A stretch of DNA of 64,000 nucleotides from Phycisphaerales bacterium (GTDB lineage: Bacteria; Planctomycetota; Phycisphaerae; Phycisphaerales; UBA1924), in assembly GCA_020845755.1 (NCBI GenBank), contig JADLFE010000004.1:1-64000 (forward strand). Reading direction: 5' to 3'. Positions 26,114 through 37,109 of the stretch are shown here, one piece after another (position 1 is the first letter of the stretch; each line of letters starts with the position of its first letter). The translations under genes and the position numbers were made by a program. Under the pieces are notes generated by a model. It did no database searches. It saw nothing but the letters and a program-made list of their open reading frames with translations, and was not told the origin of the DNA.

Positions 26114-26155
26114 TGACTCCAACCCCGACTCCCCACTCCTGATTCCCCACTGCCG
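26114..26155. repeat. Degenerate heptamer array next to the perfect array
   Basis: Six imperfect units: TGACTCC, AACCCCG, ACTCCCC, ACTCCTG, ATTCCCC, ACTGCCG. They resemble the heptamers at 1162-1254 read on the opposite strand. Confidence 0.55.
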
Positions 26156-26178
26156 CCTTCTCGGTCCAAAAACGAGGA

Positions 26179-26202
26179 AGCCCGGGTTCTCGCTCCCGGG
26201 CT
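26179..26202 (-). terminator. Terminator of the sigma-factor gene
   Basis: AGCCCGGG (26179-26186) pairs perfectly with CCCGGGCT (26195-26202). Read on the minus strand it is followed by TTCCTCGTTTTT. It lies about 100 bases past the sigma-factor stop. Confidence 0.7.
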
Positions 26203-26298
26203 CCCGTCGTCTCTTCTCAGAGAGGAGTTGGAGGGCTCGGGTCTTCTCTTCCCGCGCCCCCCGATTGGAGGGTCAAAATTGGAGGGTCAAACTAGAAA

Positions 26299-27225
26299 TC
26301 ACTCGTCCGTATCAACCTCGTCGTTCTCTTCCTCGGCATCGCGGAGGAAGCGGGTCGGCTCTTCGTCGGTCATCTTCTCGTTCAGCTTGGTCAGGGCCTC
26401 GTCAACAATCTGGCGGACGCGTTCGCGGCTGATGCCGACCTCGTCCGAGATGTCCTTCAGGGTCAGCGGCTCGCAGCCGTCCAGGCCGAAACGCAGCCGC
26501 AGGATCTTGGCCTCACGCTCGTCGATCGTGTCGAGCAGGCGCCGCAGCAGGCCGAGTTCTTCGGTGCGGAACGACTTGTCCTCCGGGCGGCCGACACGGA
26601 CGTCGGCGATCATCTCGCCCATCGACGAGAGCGAACTGTCCGCGTTCGACGATTCCTGGGCCGGCGTCTGGAACGCCTTCATCGCGCGACGGATGATCCG
26701 CACCTTCTTCAAGGGCAGGTCCATCGCCTTGGCCAGGTCGTGGATCGTGGGCGGAGTGCCCATCTCGGCCTCGAGCTTCCTCGCGGCCTGCTTCCACTTG
26801 GCGATCAATTCGATCATGTAGGAAGGAATGTGGATCGGCTGCGTGGCGTTCATGAGCGCCCGCTTGATCGCCTGCTTGATCCACCACGACGCGTAGGTGC
26901 TGAAGCGGGCGCCGTTGGCGGGGTCGAACCCCTCCACCGCTCGCATCAGACCGATGTTGCCTTCTTCAATCAGGTCGGACAGCGGGAGCCCGCGCCCGGC
27001 ATAGTTCTTGGCGATGGCCACCACCAGCCGCAGATTCGCGCGGATCATCCTCTCGCGCGCTTCGGCGCTGTTTTCATTGATGATCGACCAGCCAAGTTCG
27101 CGCTCCTCCTCAGCGGTAAGGAGAGCGGTCTTGTTGATCTCGCGCAAATAGAGCTGCATTTCGGTCTGAAGAGACCGACTGCCCGTTGAGGGCGCAGTAC
27201 GCACTCGACCCACTGTTCTACCCAC
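26299..27225 (-). CDS. Sigma-70 family RNA polymerase sigma factor (SigA/RpoS-like, no region 1.1)
   Basis: A 308-residue factor with regions 1.2 to 4: [18 protein letters not shown] (1.2), [19 protein letters not shown] and the 2.3-2.4 block [16 protein letters not shown] (about residues 66-130), region 3 ([20 protein letters not shown]) and region 4.2 ([21 protein letters not shown]). It has no region 1.1 and ends in an acidic tail ([11 protein letters not shown]). It could be the primary or a group 2 sigma factor. GTG 27225 touches GGAAGG; a second GTG at 27213 is spaced better from it, so the start is uncertain. The 297 bases before it hold a perfect hairpin GGAACCC/GGGTTCC (27295-27315) in the likely leader. 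Confidence 0.93.
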   Translation of the reverse strand: MGRTVGRVRTAPSTGSRSLQTEMQLYLREINKTALLTAEEERELGWSIINENSAEARERMIRANLRLVVAIAKNYAGRGLPLSDLIEEGNIGLMRAVEGFDPANGARFSTYASWWIKQAIKRALMNATQPIHIPSYMIELIAKWKQAARKLEAEMGTPPTIHDLAKAMDLPLKKVRIIRRAMKAFQTPAQESSNADSSLSSMGEMIADVRVGRPEDKSFRTEELGLLRRLLDTIDEREAKILRLRFGLDGCEPLTLKDISDEVGISRERVRQIVDEALTKLNEKMTDEEPTRFLRDAEEENDEVDTDE

Positions 27226-27522
27226 CTTCCGCGACTCGGGTGAGTCGCCAACGAAGCCCCGACCACACCGGGGACCCGCTGCCCTTCTCTCCGCGGAACC
27301 CCACCACAGGGTTCCATCGTCCGTCGAATCTTCCGCCCTAAGGCTTAGACCCGGCGCACTGGCACCGGATGAGAAGGTGCCTCAGGATACACGAAATGCC
27401 AGGACCATGCAGCAAAATCGTCACAAAATGTCAAAAGTTTCCGGCCCTCGTCCTTCCCATAATCCTCGCTTACCCTTGTCCTCGTACCCCGAAGCGTCCG
27501 ATCCCTCCTACGGGAGTCCCTC

Positions 27523-28290
27523 TTGGCCAAGAAAGAACCGAGTCAAGACCTAACACCCTTTCTCGCCGCTTGGCCATTTGTGCCCGGCGAGGTCTCCGCT
27601 CGCATCATCCCCGGACTCGACGGCGAGCCCAAAGTCCAGATACGCATCGACTTAGGCATCCTCCAGATGAACGCCACCGGCCGCCCCGACGGCCAGCGGC
27701 CCAACAACATGGACAGCCTTCTGGAGTACCACGAGGCCCGTATCGACGAGGCCGAGAAGGAAGGGCGCGATCCGATCACCCTCGATCCGGACGAATGTCG
27801 CGAATTACGGGACGAAGCAGTCCAGTACTACCACCGCTACATCGCCCTGCTGACGCTCGACGATTTCGAGGGCGTAGTCCGCGACACGACCCGCAACCTG
27901 CGCGTGCTCGACCTGTGCGCCAAGCACGCGGCCGAGGATTCGGATCGCACGGTGCTTGAGCAGTTCCGTGCGTACCTCCTGATGATGCGGACGCGAGCGC
28001 TGGCGAGCCAGGCGATCCGGGACGAAGAACCGAAGGCCGCCGTGGTCGCGATCGACGCGGGCCTCGATGCGCTCAAGGCGCACCTCAGCGAGTCGGGAAG
28101 TGCGCAGAACTTCGACGAGTCGCAGGAAGTGCAGGTCCTCAAGAGCATGCGCGATTCGCTCGTACCCAAACTGCCGGTGAGCCAGACGGGCGAGTTGCAG
28201 GCGCGGCTGGACAAGGCGATCGCGGAAGAGAACTACGAACTGGCCGCGATACTCCGCGATGAACTGAAGCAGTTGAAGGACACGCCGTAG
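27523..28290 (+). CDS. UVR-motif protein of unknown function
   Basis: A 255-residue soluble protein starting at TTG 27523, supported by CGGGAG 6 bases upstream. The C-terminal 35 residues form a UVR motif (QARLDKAIAEENYELAAILRDE), the helical hairpin that UvrB and UvrC use to bind each other and that McsA also carries. The N-terminal part (VPGEVSARIIPGLDGEPKVQIRIDLGILQMN) is beta-rich, and the middle is helical. No nuclease or helicase motifs are present. Divergent from the sigma-factor gene and convergent with the antiporter gene. Confidence 0.82.
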   Translation: MAKKEPSQDLTPFLAAWPFVPGEVSARIIPGLDGEPKVQIRIDLGILQMNATGRPDGQRPNNMDSLLEYHEARIDEAEKEGRDPITLDPDECRELRDEAVQYYHRYIALLTLDDFEGVVRDTTRNLRVLDLCAKHAAEDSDRTVLEQFRAYLLMMRTRALASQAIRDEEPKAAVVAIDAGLDALKAHLSESGSAQNFDESQEVQVLKSMRDSLVPKLPVSQTGELQARLDKAIAEENYELAAILRDELKQLKDTP

Positions 28291-28300
28291 TCGACGGCGT
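28282..28300. terminator. Hairpin overlapping the UVR-protein stop codon
   Basis: ACGCCGT (28282-28288) pairs with ACGGCGT (28294-28300) around AGTCG in the 18-base space between two convergent genes. There is no T run, so it may act in both directions only weakly. Confidence 0.45.
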
Positions 28301-28308
28301 GAACGAAC

Positions 28309-30131
28309 TCACGTCGCCTCGGGCGTCAGTGTTTCTGTATGCGCGGCACGGCGTGCCACGATCTTGTCGAGCACGTCGCGGGCCATGAGGTCGCCAGTCG
28401 CGATCTCTTCTACGGTCACATGGTCCGCGCCGAACTCCTTGGCCCGCATCGCCTGGCTCAGGAAACTCATGCGGGCCGCGATGAACACCGACGGCGAAAG
28501 TTCGCGTACCACCCGGCAGGCCTTGAGCACGGCCTCTTCATCCGGGACCGTGATGATCACCGCCTCGGCGTGGCGGACGCCCGCCGACTCGAGCACCTCG
28601 GGGTTTGCGACATCGCCGTACACGATCGTGCGCCCAAGTGTTGTCTGACGGCGCACGGTCGAAGGATTCAGCTCGATCACGGTGATCGGCACGCCCTTGC
28701 GCTCGAGTTGCTGCGCGATGTGACGCCCGACCGGGCCGAAGCCGGCGATCACGACATTCCCGCAGCCGATCAGTTCGGGATGAGCGGCATCGGGCTCCGG
28801 GGATGCTTCACGCAGCGCGGAATCACGAATCCACGGCGCCAGCGGCCACGACGCGCCACGCTCGGCCATGCGGTGCGCCCAGGGCACGAGCAGCGGCCCG
28901 ACGATCAGCGTGATGACGATCACGCTCACGATCGCCGCGTTGACCTCGATCGTGATGAGCCCGGCCGTCAGCGCGCCGCCCAGCACCACGAGGCTGAACT
29001 CGCCGCCCATCGAGAGATAGACGCCCGAGAGCACCGACGTTCGCGCCGTTGCCCCGAGCATCCACGATGTTCCGCCGATGACGAGCGTCTTGAGTGCCAG
29101 TACGACCAGCACGCCCACCCCGATCTTGGCCCAGTGATCCACCAGCACCGCGGGATCGAGCGTCAAGCCAACACCCGTGAAGAACACGGCGAGCAGCAGA
29201 TCGCGCAGCGGCTGGAGTTGTCCCGCCAACTGATGGCGGAACGGCGAGAGGCTCAGCATGAATCCCGCGAGAAACGCGCCCATCTCGGGGCTGAATCCGA
29301 CCGCGCCGGTCGCCAGTGCGGCGCCCAGCCCCGTGGCGGCCGAGAGCAGCAGGACAAGTTCGCTGAATCCGCCCGAGCCGTCCTTGGATCGCCCGAGCCA
29401 TGTGAGGAGGCGAGGCAGCACCGCGTATCCGACGACGACGATACCGGCGATCGCGCCGATGGACCGCCCGATCGCGGCCGTCCATTCCAAGGCGGCGGGA
29501 ACGCCCGACTGAACCGCGTTCACATCGACCGGGCCGACCTGCACGCCGCCGACGCGCGCGATCAGCGGGAGGGCCGCGAGCATCACAACGGACAGGAGGT
29601 CCTGCGCGATGGAGATCGCAAGGCATAGCCGCCCGTGGGGCGAGCGGAGTTCACGCCGTTCCTGCATCACACGCATCAGAACGGCTGTCGACGACATCGC
29701 GATCGCCATCGCGATCGCGAGCGATGCGCTCCCGTTGCTCCCAAACAGCAGCCCGACCGGCCACATCAGCAGCACTGTCGCAACCGTCGAGATCACGCCC
29801 ACCGCCAGCGACGAGACCATCCCGCTGCGGAGGCTGCGTGCCTCGAGCATAAGTCCAATCGTGAACATGAGCAGGATCACGGCAAGACGCGAGATGTTCT
29901 CCACGTTTTCCGGGCTCTGCACCAGTCCAAACGCGTGCGGGCCGACGATCGCGCCCGCGACGACATAGCCCGGGATCATGCCAAGGTGCAGGCGGCGGAA
30001 GATGGCCGCGACCACCGCCGCTGTCGCCAGGATCGCCAGCAAGTCGAGGAGCAGGCGTGCCCCGCCCGCGTGGGCGCTCTCGGCGCTCTGCGCCAGCACG
30101 AGCAACGGACTCACCAACTCGTGCGTGTGCA

Positions 30132-30132
<1 letters not shown>
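28309..30132 (-). CDS. Kef-type cation:proton antiporter with RCK/TrkA-N domain
   Basis: A 607-residue CPA2 antiporter of the YbaL/KefB type. Residues about 25-410 form some 12 membrane helices, with HLGMIPGYVVAGAIVGP and GFSPEMGAFLAGFMLSLSPF as family landmarks. From about residue 460 an NAD-binding RCK domain follows (VVIAGFGPVGRHIAQQLERKG, VYGDVANPEVLESAGV). It likely exchanges K+ for H+ under cytoplasmic control. ATG 30132 overlaps the mnmG stop by one base (TGATG), so it is probably translated by coupling with mnmG. Confidence 0.92.
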
Positions 30133-32252
<2,120 letters not shown>

Positions 32253-32257
32253 CGGAA

Positions 32258-32263
32258 ATAGTA
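32258..32263 (-). promoter_or_regulatory. TACTAT box, possible leaderless -10 for mnmG
   Basis: TACTAT lies 5 bases before the mnmG GTG. No Shine-Dalgarno or good -35 is seen. Confidence 0.35.
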
Positions 32264-32279
32264 CGGCCGTCGGTTTGAT

Positions 32280-33317
32280 CTACTTGGGTTGGCCTGTGTT
32301 GACTTCGCTCCCGCCGTAGTCGATTCCCTTGAGACCGCCGCGTGTCCAGCGGTAATACCCGGTCACCGTCTCTTTGAGCGCACCGCTGCGCGTCGGGGGT
32401 TCGAAGCCCAGGATGCTCGGCGCATAATCAAAGAAGGTCGGGTTGGCGTTCCTCGGCAAGTTCGGACGGAACCCCGGATTGGCATCACCGGTGATCTTGG
32501 TTCGTACCGAAGCGTCGAAGAACAACAGCGGGACCTTGGCGTCGGGATATGCATAGAACAGCGGCTGCTTCGTATGACGCGAAATGAACTCGAAGACCAG
32601 GACCTTGCTGGCCGGATACACCACCTCAGATGCACGGCGCTTGGCCAGCCCGGCGCTTCCCACCAGGAACAGGTTGTGATCAGGAAGGTATTGGGTGTAT
32701 GTCGATTGGCTTCCAACCTGTTGATCGGGACACCACGTCTGTGGGACGATCTGGTAGGTCGAGCTGTACGGCCACATCTTCGCGAACGCATCCGTCCCCT
32801 TCGGTGGGCTCGGTGGATTCCGCGGATCCGTCTGCCAGCCGAGCAGCAGGCGATCCTCGGGGCAGGCCATCGACTTCTCGGGGAGTTTCTGGCTGAGGTA
32901 GTCGTTGAGCACCAGGTGGCTGTAGTGCCGGTGCGGGAGGCGGTCGCCGACACGCGGGAGTTCCTGTTGCGTCCGGTCTCCGAATTTCCGCAGGATGTAC
33001 GTCGCCTGGTCCGCGGCGGCCTGAACGTCGCTCGTCGGCTTCTGGAGATCGGAGTACTCGCGCTGGTACTTGTTGATCTCGTTGGTGGCCTTCCATGTGT
33101 ATCCGGCGATCTTGTTCTGGAAGTCGATCTGGTAGGTCGCGTGCGCTTTGCCGAGTTGGCCAAGGTTTGCCTCGCACACGCTCTGGCGGCCGGCACGTCG
33201 CGCTCCGCCCAGCGCCGGCAGAAGAATCCCGATCAGCAGCGCGATGATGGCGATGACGACCAAGAGTTCGATCAGCGTGAACCCGCGAGCGCGATGAGGC
33301 GTGAGGTGGACAGCCAT
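32280..33317 (-). CDS. Type IV pilin-like (pseudopilin) protein, large planctomycete type
   Basis: A 345-residue protein from ATG 33317 (GGGAGG 6 bases upstream). It has a classic prepilin leader: basic [12 protein letters not shown], then [20 protein letters not shown] with the +5 glutamate, cut between G and F by prepilin peptidase. The C-terminal part is large for a pseudopilin and holds [14 protein letters not shown] and the final FD-rich region, like the many DUF1559-related exported proteins of planctomycetes. It may belong to a type II secretion-like machine or be an anchored surface protein. No pilus assembly genes are adjacent. Confidence 0.88.
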   Translation of the reverse strand: MAVHLTPHRARGFTLIELLVVIAIIALLIGILLPALGGARRAGRQSVCEANLGQLGKAHATYQIDFQNKIAGYTWKATNEINKYQREYSDLQKPTSDVQAAADQATYILRKFGDRTQQELPRVGDRLPHRHYSHLVLNDYLSQKLPEKSMACPEDRLLLGWQTDPRNPPSPPKGTDAFAKMWPYSSTYQIVPQTWCPDQQVGSQSTYTQYLPDHNLFLVGSAGLAKRRASEVVYPASKVLVFEFISRHTKQPLFYAYPDAKVPLLFFDASVRTKITGDANPGFRPNLPRNANPTFFDYAPSILGFEPPTRSGALKETVTGYYRWTRGGLKGIDYGGSEVNTGQPK

Positions 33318-33516
33318 GCTGCCTCCCGGTTGATACATCGGAGCGCCCTTCCGCGCGGGAATCCGTTTCCCGCACGACGGCTACCGAGCGCGGGCGAATG
33401 CCCGCAGAAAGCAGTCTATCAGACCGAAATCCAAACGCAAGGTGCGGGTCGGGATATGCCTGTGAGGGGGCGGGACCACGGTACCGACCAGCGGCAACAG
33501 CGAAAAGGCAGTCCAC

Positions 33517-34275
33517 TCAATGCTGAAGATCGAGTTTCTGGTTCAGTTCCTTGAGGGGGGCGGGGTCGAGGCGGATCAGGCCTCGGCGCGGGCGATCGAA
33601 GTCAACGGTGATGAAGAGCGCCGTGGCCGTCAACAGCGCCAGGCAGATGGTCACGCTCATGGAGCGTCGCTCGACAAGGCCCGCGCCGTAGCCGATCGCG
33701 CCCAGCGACGCTGCCGAGCAGATGAGCATAACTATCACGAATTCGGCAGGCATGTGCCGGCGCGACAGAGCCATGCGCCGCGCGAATTGGTCGTTGATGG
33801 CTTCAACTACCGGGATTTGCAGGTTCGCCATCGCAGGCACCTGGCGAACGCCCTCGATGCAGGCGGCGAAGGCCGCGTCATACCTCTCCTGGAGTTGCTG
33901 TTGGAGTTCGGCGTCGTCGCCGTCGTGTGTGGCCTCGAAGAGTTTGAGACGGAGGTCGGCGTATTCGCGGAGGATGCTCCGGATCTGGTCGCGTGTCGGG
34001 AGGAGTTCAACACGGTCATAGGCGTTTTCGATCGCGTTGGCCTCGGCGTAGAGTGCGTCCTGGCGTTCGGTGAATCGTGACATCGCGCCCGAGAATGCGA
34101 ACCCGAGCATGAGGCCAAGCAGGCCGAGAAGTGCGCCCTGCACCGTGCCGAGGTGGTTGTTCTCCGGGCGACGCTCGGGTGCCACCCTTCGACCCCAGCG
34201 CACGCCGAGCCACGTGCAGGCGAGGGTCGGGACAAAGCAGAAGAGGAAGAGGGTGATGGTCGGGAACGAGTTCAT
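33517..34275 (-). CDS. DUF4239 (bestrophin-like) membrane protein
   Basis: A 252-residue protein from ATG 34275. It has a first helix (about residues 5-22), a second (GTVQGALLGLLGLMLGFAFS), a helical cytoplasmic domain and two C-terminal helices (about residues 175-225). The string FSGAMSRFTERQDALYAEANAIENAYDR is the DUF4239 hallmark. The family is compared to bestrophin anion channels but its function is not established. A TACCAT box lies 8 bases before the start and no Shine-Dalgarno is present. Divergent from the beta-helix gene. Confidence 0.78.
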   Translation of the reverse strand: MNSFPTITLFLFCFVPTLACTWLGVRWGRRVAPERRPENNHLGTVQGALLGLLGLMLGFAFSGAMSRFTERQDALYAEANAIENAYDRVELLPTRDQIRSILREYADLRLKLFEATHDGDDAELQQQLQERYDAAFAACIEGVRQVPAMANLQIPVVEAINDQFARRMALSRRHMPAEFVIVMLICSAASLGAIGYGAGLVERRSMSVTICLALLTATALFITVDFDRPRRGLIRLDPAPLKELNQKLDLQH

Positions 34276-34283
34276 GGGGTGGC

Positions 34284-34289
34284 ATGGTA
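34284..34289 (-). promoter_or_regulatory. TACCAT box, possible leaderless -10 for the DUF4239 gene
   Basis: TACCAT lies 8 bases before ATG 34275; the bases between (GCCACCCC) offer no ribosome binding site. Confidence 0.3.
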
Positions 34290-34557
34290 CGGCTCGTGCT
34301 CGGGAAGGGTCCTTCCACGCGCCCACGCTCTCGGGCGTGGCTGTCAAGGTCCAACTGGCGTATGAGCGGCCGCGGCTGCGGGTCGTGCCGAATCCGCACG
34401 GACTTTCCGCGGAGTTCGAGTCCGAGAACGGCGTCACTGCTATCCCCGCGGGTGCATTTTGCCGCACTGACGATGGGCGAGGCACGCCTGGACGCGTGTC
34501 CATCGCCGATGAACGAAGACCGCCTGACATCGCACGAACATCGCCGGAGATAGAACG

Positions 34558-35613
34558 ATGAAATTGAAGGTCGCGCTGGTTGCCGCTGGGACATTGGCGG
34601 TTGGCTCAGTCGGGTACTTGATTGCAGGTCCTTTGACACCACCCGGTGGTTCGGTTGCCTCCACGTACAAGACGCTATCGGAGGTCGAGCCGCGGATTGC
34701 CATCAACGCGACCAACACACCCGGCAACGGAACCAACGTGTTCGTCATCACGCAGCCTGGGTCGTACTACCTGGCGGCGAATGTCTCGGTGCCGAGCGGG
34801 AAGAACGGCATTCTGGTGAGCGCCTCCCGCGTTACGATCGACCTGAACGGCTTTGCGATTGTGGGAAGCACGGGCTCGCTCGAGGGGATCACGACCGCCG
34901 GCGGGAGCCCGTCGCATGTGAACGCGAGGAACGGCACGATCGCGACGTGTGGGTCCACCGGCATCAACCTGGTCTGGGCCCCGTCATGCCTGATCGAGAA
35001 TGTGGCGTTTGCCGGCAACAAGGGCCATGGGTTGCAGGCCGGCAACAACACCCACGTGAGCAATTGCTCGGCGTCGAACAACACCAACTCGGGGTTCTAT
35101 TCCGCGGGTGGGACCGAGTTCCAGGATTGCACGGCGTATTGGAACGGCAGCGGATTTACTTCACAGCAGAGCGACATGTATGAGCGGTGCACCGCGCAAT
35201 ACAACACCGGTATTGGTTTCGTCATCACCGTCGACACCAAGATCATCAATTGCCAGGCCATCGGGAATGGACAGCAGGGCATCGTATGCACCTCTGACAA
35301 TTGGATTACCGGGTGCCAGGTTCATGGCAACGGCGGTTCGAACATGGCAGGCATCTGGGCTACCGGTGTATACAACCACATCGAGGGCAACGACGTGGTC
35401 AACAACGGCTACGGCATCTATGTCGCCGGTGCTACCAACTTCATCTATCGCAACAAGGTCGGGAGCAGCACGCAGGCCAACTTCTTCATTGTCGCGGGAA
35501 ATCACGTCGGCACGATCGGCACCGCGTCGACCAATGGCTCGCTGATCAACGGCAGTTCCGGCGGCGGGATGGGTGCGCTGGAGAGCGACCCCAATGCGAA
35601 CCTCATCTATTGA
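34558..35613 (+). CDS. Exported right-handed parallel beta-helix protein
   Basis: A 351-residue secreted protein with a Sec signal (VALVAAGTLAVGSVGYLIAG). The segment TYKTLSEVEPRIAINATNTPG and GSYYLAANVSVPSGKNGI is a stereotyped N-terminus of planctomycete beta-helix proteins. Residues about 85-320 form short Asn/Gly-rich rungs (VTIDLNGFAIVG, VSNCSASNNTNSGF, IEGNDVVNNGYGIYV) typical of NosD/pectate-lyase-like helices. No catalytic residues of a polysaccharide lyase can be picked out. It probably binds or trims a polysaccharide outside the cell. Confidence 0.85.
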   Translation: MKLKVALVAAGTLAVGSVGYLIAGPLTPPGGSVASTYKTLSEVEPRIAINATNTPGNGTNVFVITQPGSYYLAANVSVPSGKNGILVSASRVTIDLNGFAIVGSTGSLEGITTAGGSPSHVNARNGTIATCGSTGINLVWAPSCLIENVAFAGNKGHGLQAGNNTHVSNCSASNNTNSGFYSAGGTEFQDCTAYWNGSGFTSQQSDMYERCTAQYNTGIGFVITVDTKIINCQAIGNGQQGIVCTSDNWITGCQVHGNGGSNMAGIWATGVYNHIEGNDVVNNGYGIYVAGATNFIYRNKVGSSTQANFFIVAGNHVGTIGTASTNGSLINGSSGGGMGALESDPNANLIY

Positions 35614-35816
35614 GAATGCGGGAAAGTGAAGTGATGAGCATCTCGCGCGGGACTCGGCGGAGCAAATCGCCACATTGCATTTGCGCCAATTTCGCAAGTG
35701 AAGTCAGATCACAGGCCATCGGGGACCGCCGGGCCACTCAGGAACCCTCTGCCGCGAAGACGCGGCCGTGCCACGGGCTCAAGAGCATGTACTTGGGTGC
35801 AGGTCCCGCGTGACGC

Positions 35817-36386
35817 TCAGATCTGCATGATCTCTTTGGTCTTTTCGTCGACGCGCTTGTCGACGTCTTCCTCGTACTTCTTGAGGAGGGACTGGATCTC
35901 TTCCTTGAGCGTCTCGATGTCGTCCTCGGGGACATGGACGCCGGGCTGGTTGCTCAGGGCTTCGGCGTGCTTGTTGGCGTCGCGCCGGCCGTTGCGGAGG
36001 ATGACCTTGGTTTCTTCGCCGAGCTTTTTAACGCGGGCGGAGAGTTGCTGACGGCGTTCGTTGGAGAGCGCCGGGATGACTAGGCGCACCTGCTTGGGCT
36101 CGACGATGGGGTTGAGGCCCAGGCCGGAGGCTTCGATGGCGTGGCGGATGGCGCTGATGGAGCCCTGATCGAAGGGGCGGATGAGGATCTGGGTGGGCTC
36201 GGGGATGCTGATGGCGGCGAGGGCCTTGAGTTCAGTCATAGAGCCGTAGTAATCAACCTTCAGGAAATCGACGAGGGCGGTGGTGGCGCGGCCGGTGCGC
36301 AGTCCGCGAAACTCGTGCTTGAGATACTCGACGGCCTTCTCCATGGCTTCTTCGGTTTCGAGGAGGATGGTGTCGGGGTCGCTCAT
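35817..36386 (-). CDS. frr: Ribosome recycling factor
   Basis: A 189-residue protein of normal length that splits the post-termination ribosome with EF-G. ATG 36386 follows AAGGAA. The sequence is collinear with the family: YLKHEFRGLRTGRATTALVD, ELKALAAISIPEPTQILIRP, ASGLGLNPIVEPKQVRLVIP, LSNERRQQLSARVKKLGEE and the C-terminal helix ending DKRVDEKTKEIMQI. In many bacteria frr is next to pyrH; here pyrH is 9 kb away. Confidence 0.97.
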   Translation of the reverse strand: MSDPDTILLETEEAMEKAVEYLKHEFRGLRTGRATTALVDFLKVDYYGSMTELKALAAISIPEPTQILIRPFDQGSISAIRHAIEASGLGLNPIVEPKQVRLVIPALSNERRQQLSARVKKLGEETKVILRNGRRDANKHAEALSNQPGVHVPEDDIETLKEEIQSLLKKYEEDVDKRVDEKTKEIMQI

Positions 36387-36631
36387 GGGTGGTTCCTTAT
36401 CCGATCGGCATTGGCCGAATTGACGATCATACGTCGTGATTGGGCTGGGAGAAGGTAGCGGTGCAGGGGTAGAGCGGACGACGACGCGGCCCGAGGAGCA
36501 ACCTGCAGGGACATGCATGCGGTCTGGGCGAATGAGTCTGGCTCGTATCCAGCCTGCACGGACATGAAGGCAGGTATCTCGATCACACAAGCCAGAGACA
36601 GGCGGGGACCACCCAAGCCGGGAGGATGGAG

Positions 36632-37021
36632 TCACATGGCCCGATAGTGGGCGGGAATATCGCCGAAGTCGGCTCGGATGATGGAGCGGATGCCGCCGCG
36701 GCCATTCCAGTCGGCGCGGACCTGGAGCCAGACGGGCTTCATGGCGGCGACGAGGTCGTCGCGGATGCGGTTGGTGACCGCCTCGTAGAAAATGCCCTCA
36801 TTGCGGAAGGCCTGGTAGTAGAGTTTAAGGCTTTTGAGTTCGACGCACACGCCGCCGGCGCTGGCGGCGCGGGGCGTGTAGCGGATCGTGATGGTGCCGA
36901 AGTCGGGGTGCCCGGTCTTGGGACAGAGCGAGGTGAACTCCTCGGCGATGTGCTCGATCACGAAAGGCGTGTCGCCGGGGGTGGGGAAGAAGTCGAGGAT
37001 GGATGGGGAGGGACTCGGCAT
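36632..37021 (-). CDS. queF: NADPH-dependent 7-cyano-7-deazaguanine reductase, short type
   Basis: A 129-residue queuosine-pathway enzyme that reduces preQ0 to preQ1. It is the unimodular type: FTSLCPKTGHPDFGTITIRY carries the catalytic cysteine and aspartate, and ELKSLKLYYQAFRNEGIFYE is the QueF motif. ATG 37021 is taken as the start because the frame upstream to 37072 runs into a heptamer-repeat leader and codes only low-complexity residues. Other queuosine genes are absent from the window. Confidence 0.94.
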   Translation of the reverse strand: MPSPSPSILDFFPTPGDTPFVIEHIAEEFTSLCPKTGHPDFGTITIRYTPRAASAGGVCVELKSLKLYYQAFRNEGIFYEAVTNRIRDDLVAAMKPVWLQVRADWNGRGGIRSIIRADFGDIPAHYRAM

Positions 37022-37022
37022 A

Positions 37023-37070
37023 GGGCACTTGGCACGGGGGAACAAGAAACAGGGAAAGAGAAAACAGAGC
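37023..37070. repeat. Degenerate purine-rich heptamers in the queF leader
   Basis: On the plus strand, after the queF start, the bases read AGGGCAC, TTGGCAC, GGGGGAA, CAAGAAA, CAGGGAA, AGAGAAA, ACAGAGC: imperfect 7-base periodicity. It lies between queF and the TPR lipoprotein gene. Confidence 0.45.
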
Positions 37071-37109
37071 AAAAGATCGAGGAGCGACGCGCGGTGGCGA
37101 GGTCGGAGG

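Larger units (their letters stand above)
25749..26298. other. Gene-free stretch with heptamer repeats and a terminator
   Basis: No convincing gene is present in these 550 bases. The first 260 bases are GC-rich without clear structure. The stretch then holds the tandem heptamer array, a degenerate heptamer array and the sigma-factor terminator listed separately, plus a short direct repeat TTGGAGGGTCAAA/ATTGGAGGGTCAAA at about 26265-26291. Confidence 0.7.

Noticed and set aside
28339..29628. A 429-codon open frame on the plus strand opposite the antiporter gene.
   Set aside because: It is antisense to a complete CPA2 antiporter; its product is Arg/His/Asp-rich with no family, as expected from reading GC-rich codons backwards.
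36480..36600. Direct repeat around CCTGCA-GGGACATG and CCTGCA-CGGACATG upstream of frr.
   Set aside because: Only two copies of about 14 bases with one mismatch and no clear link to promoter elements.
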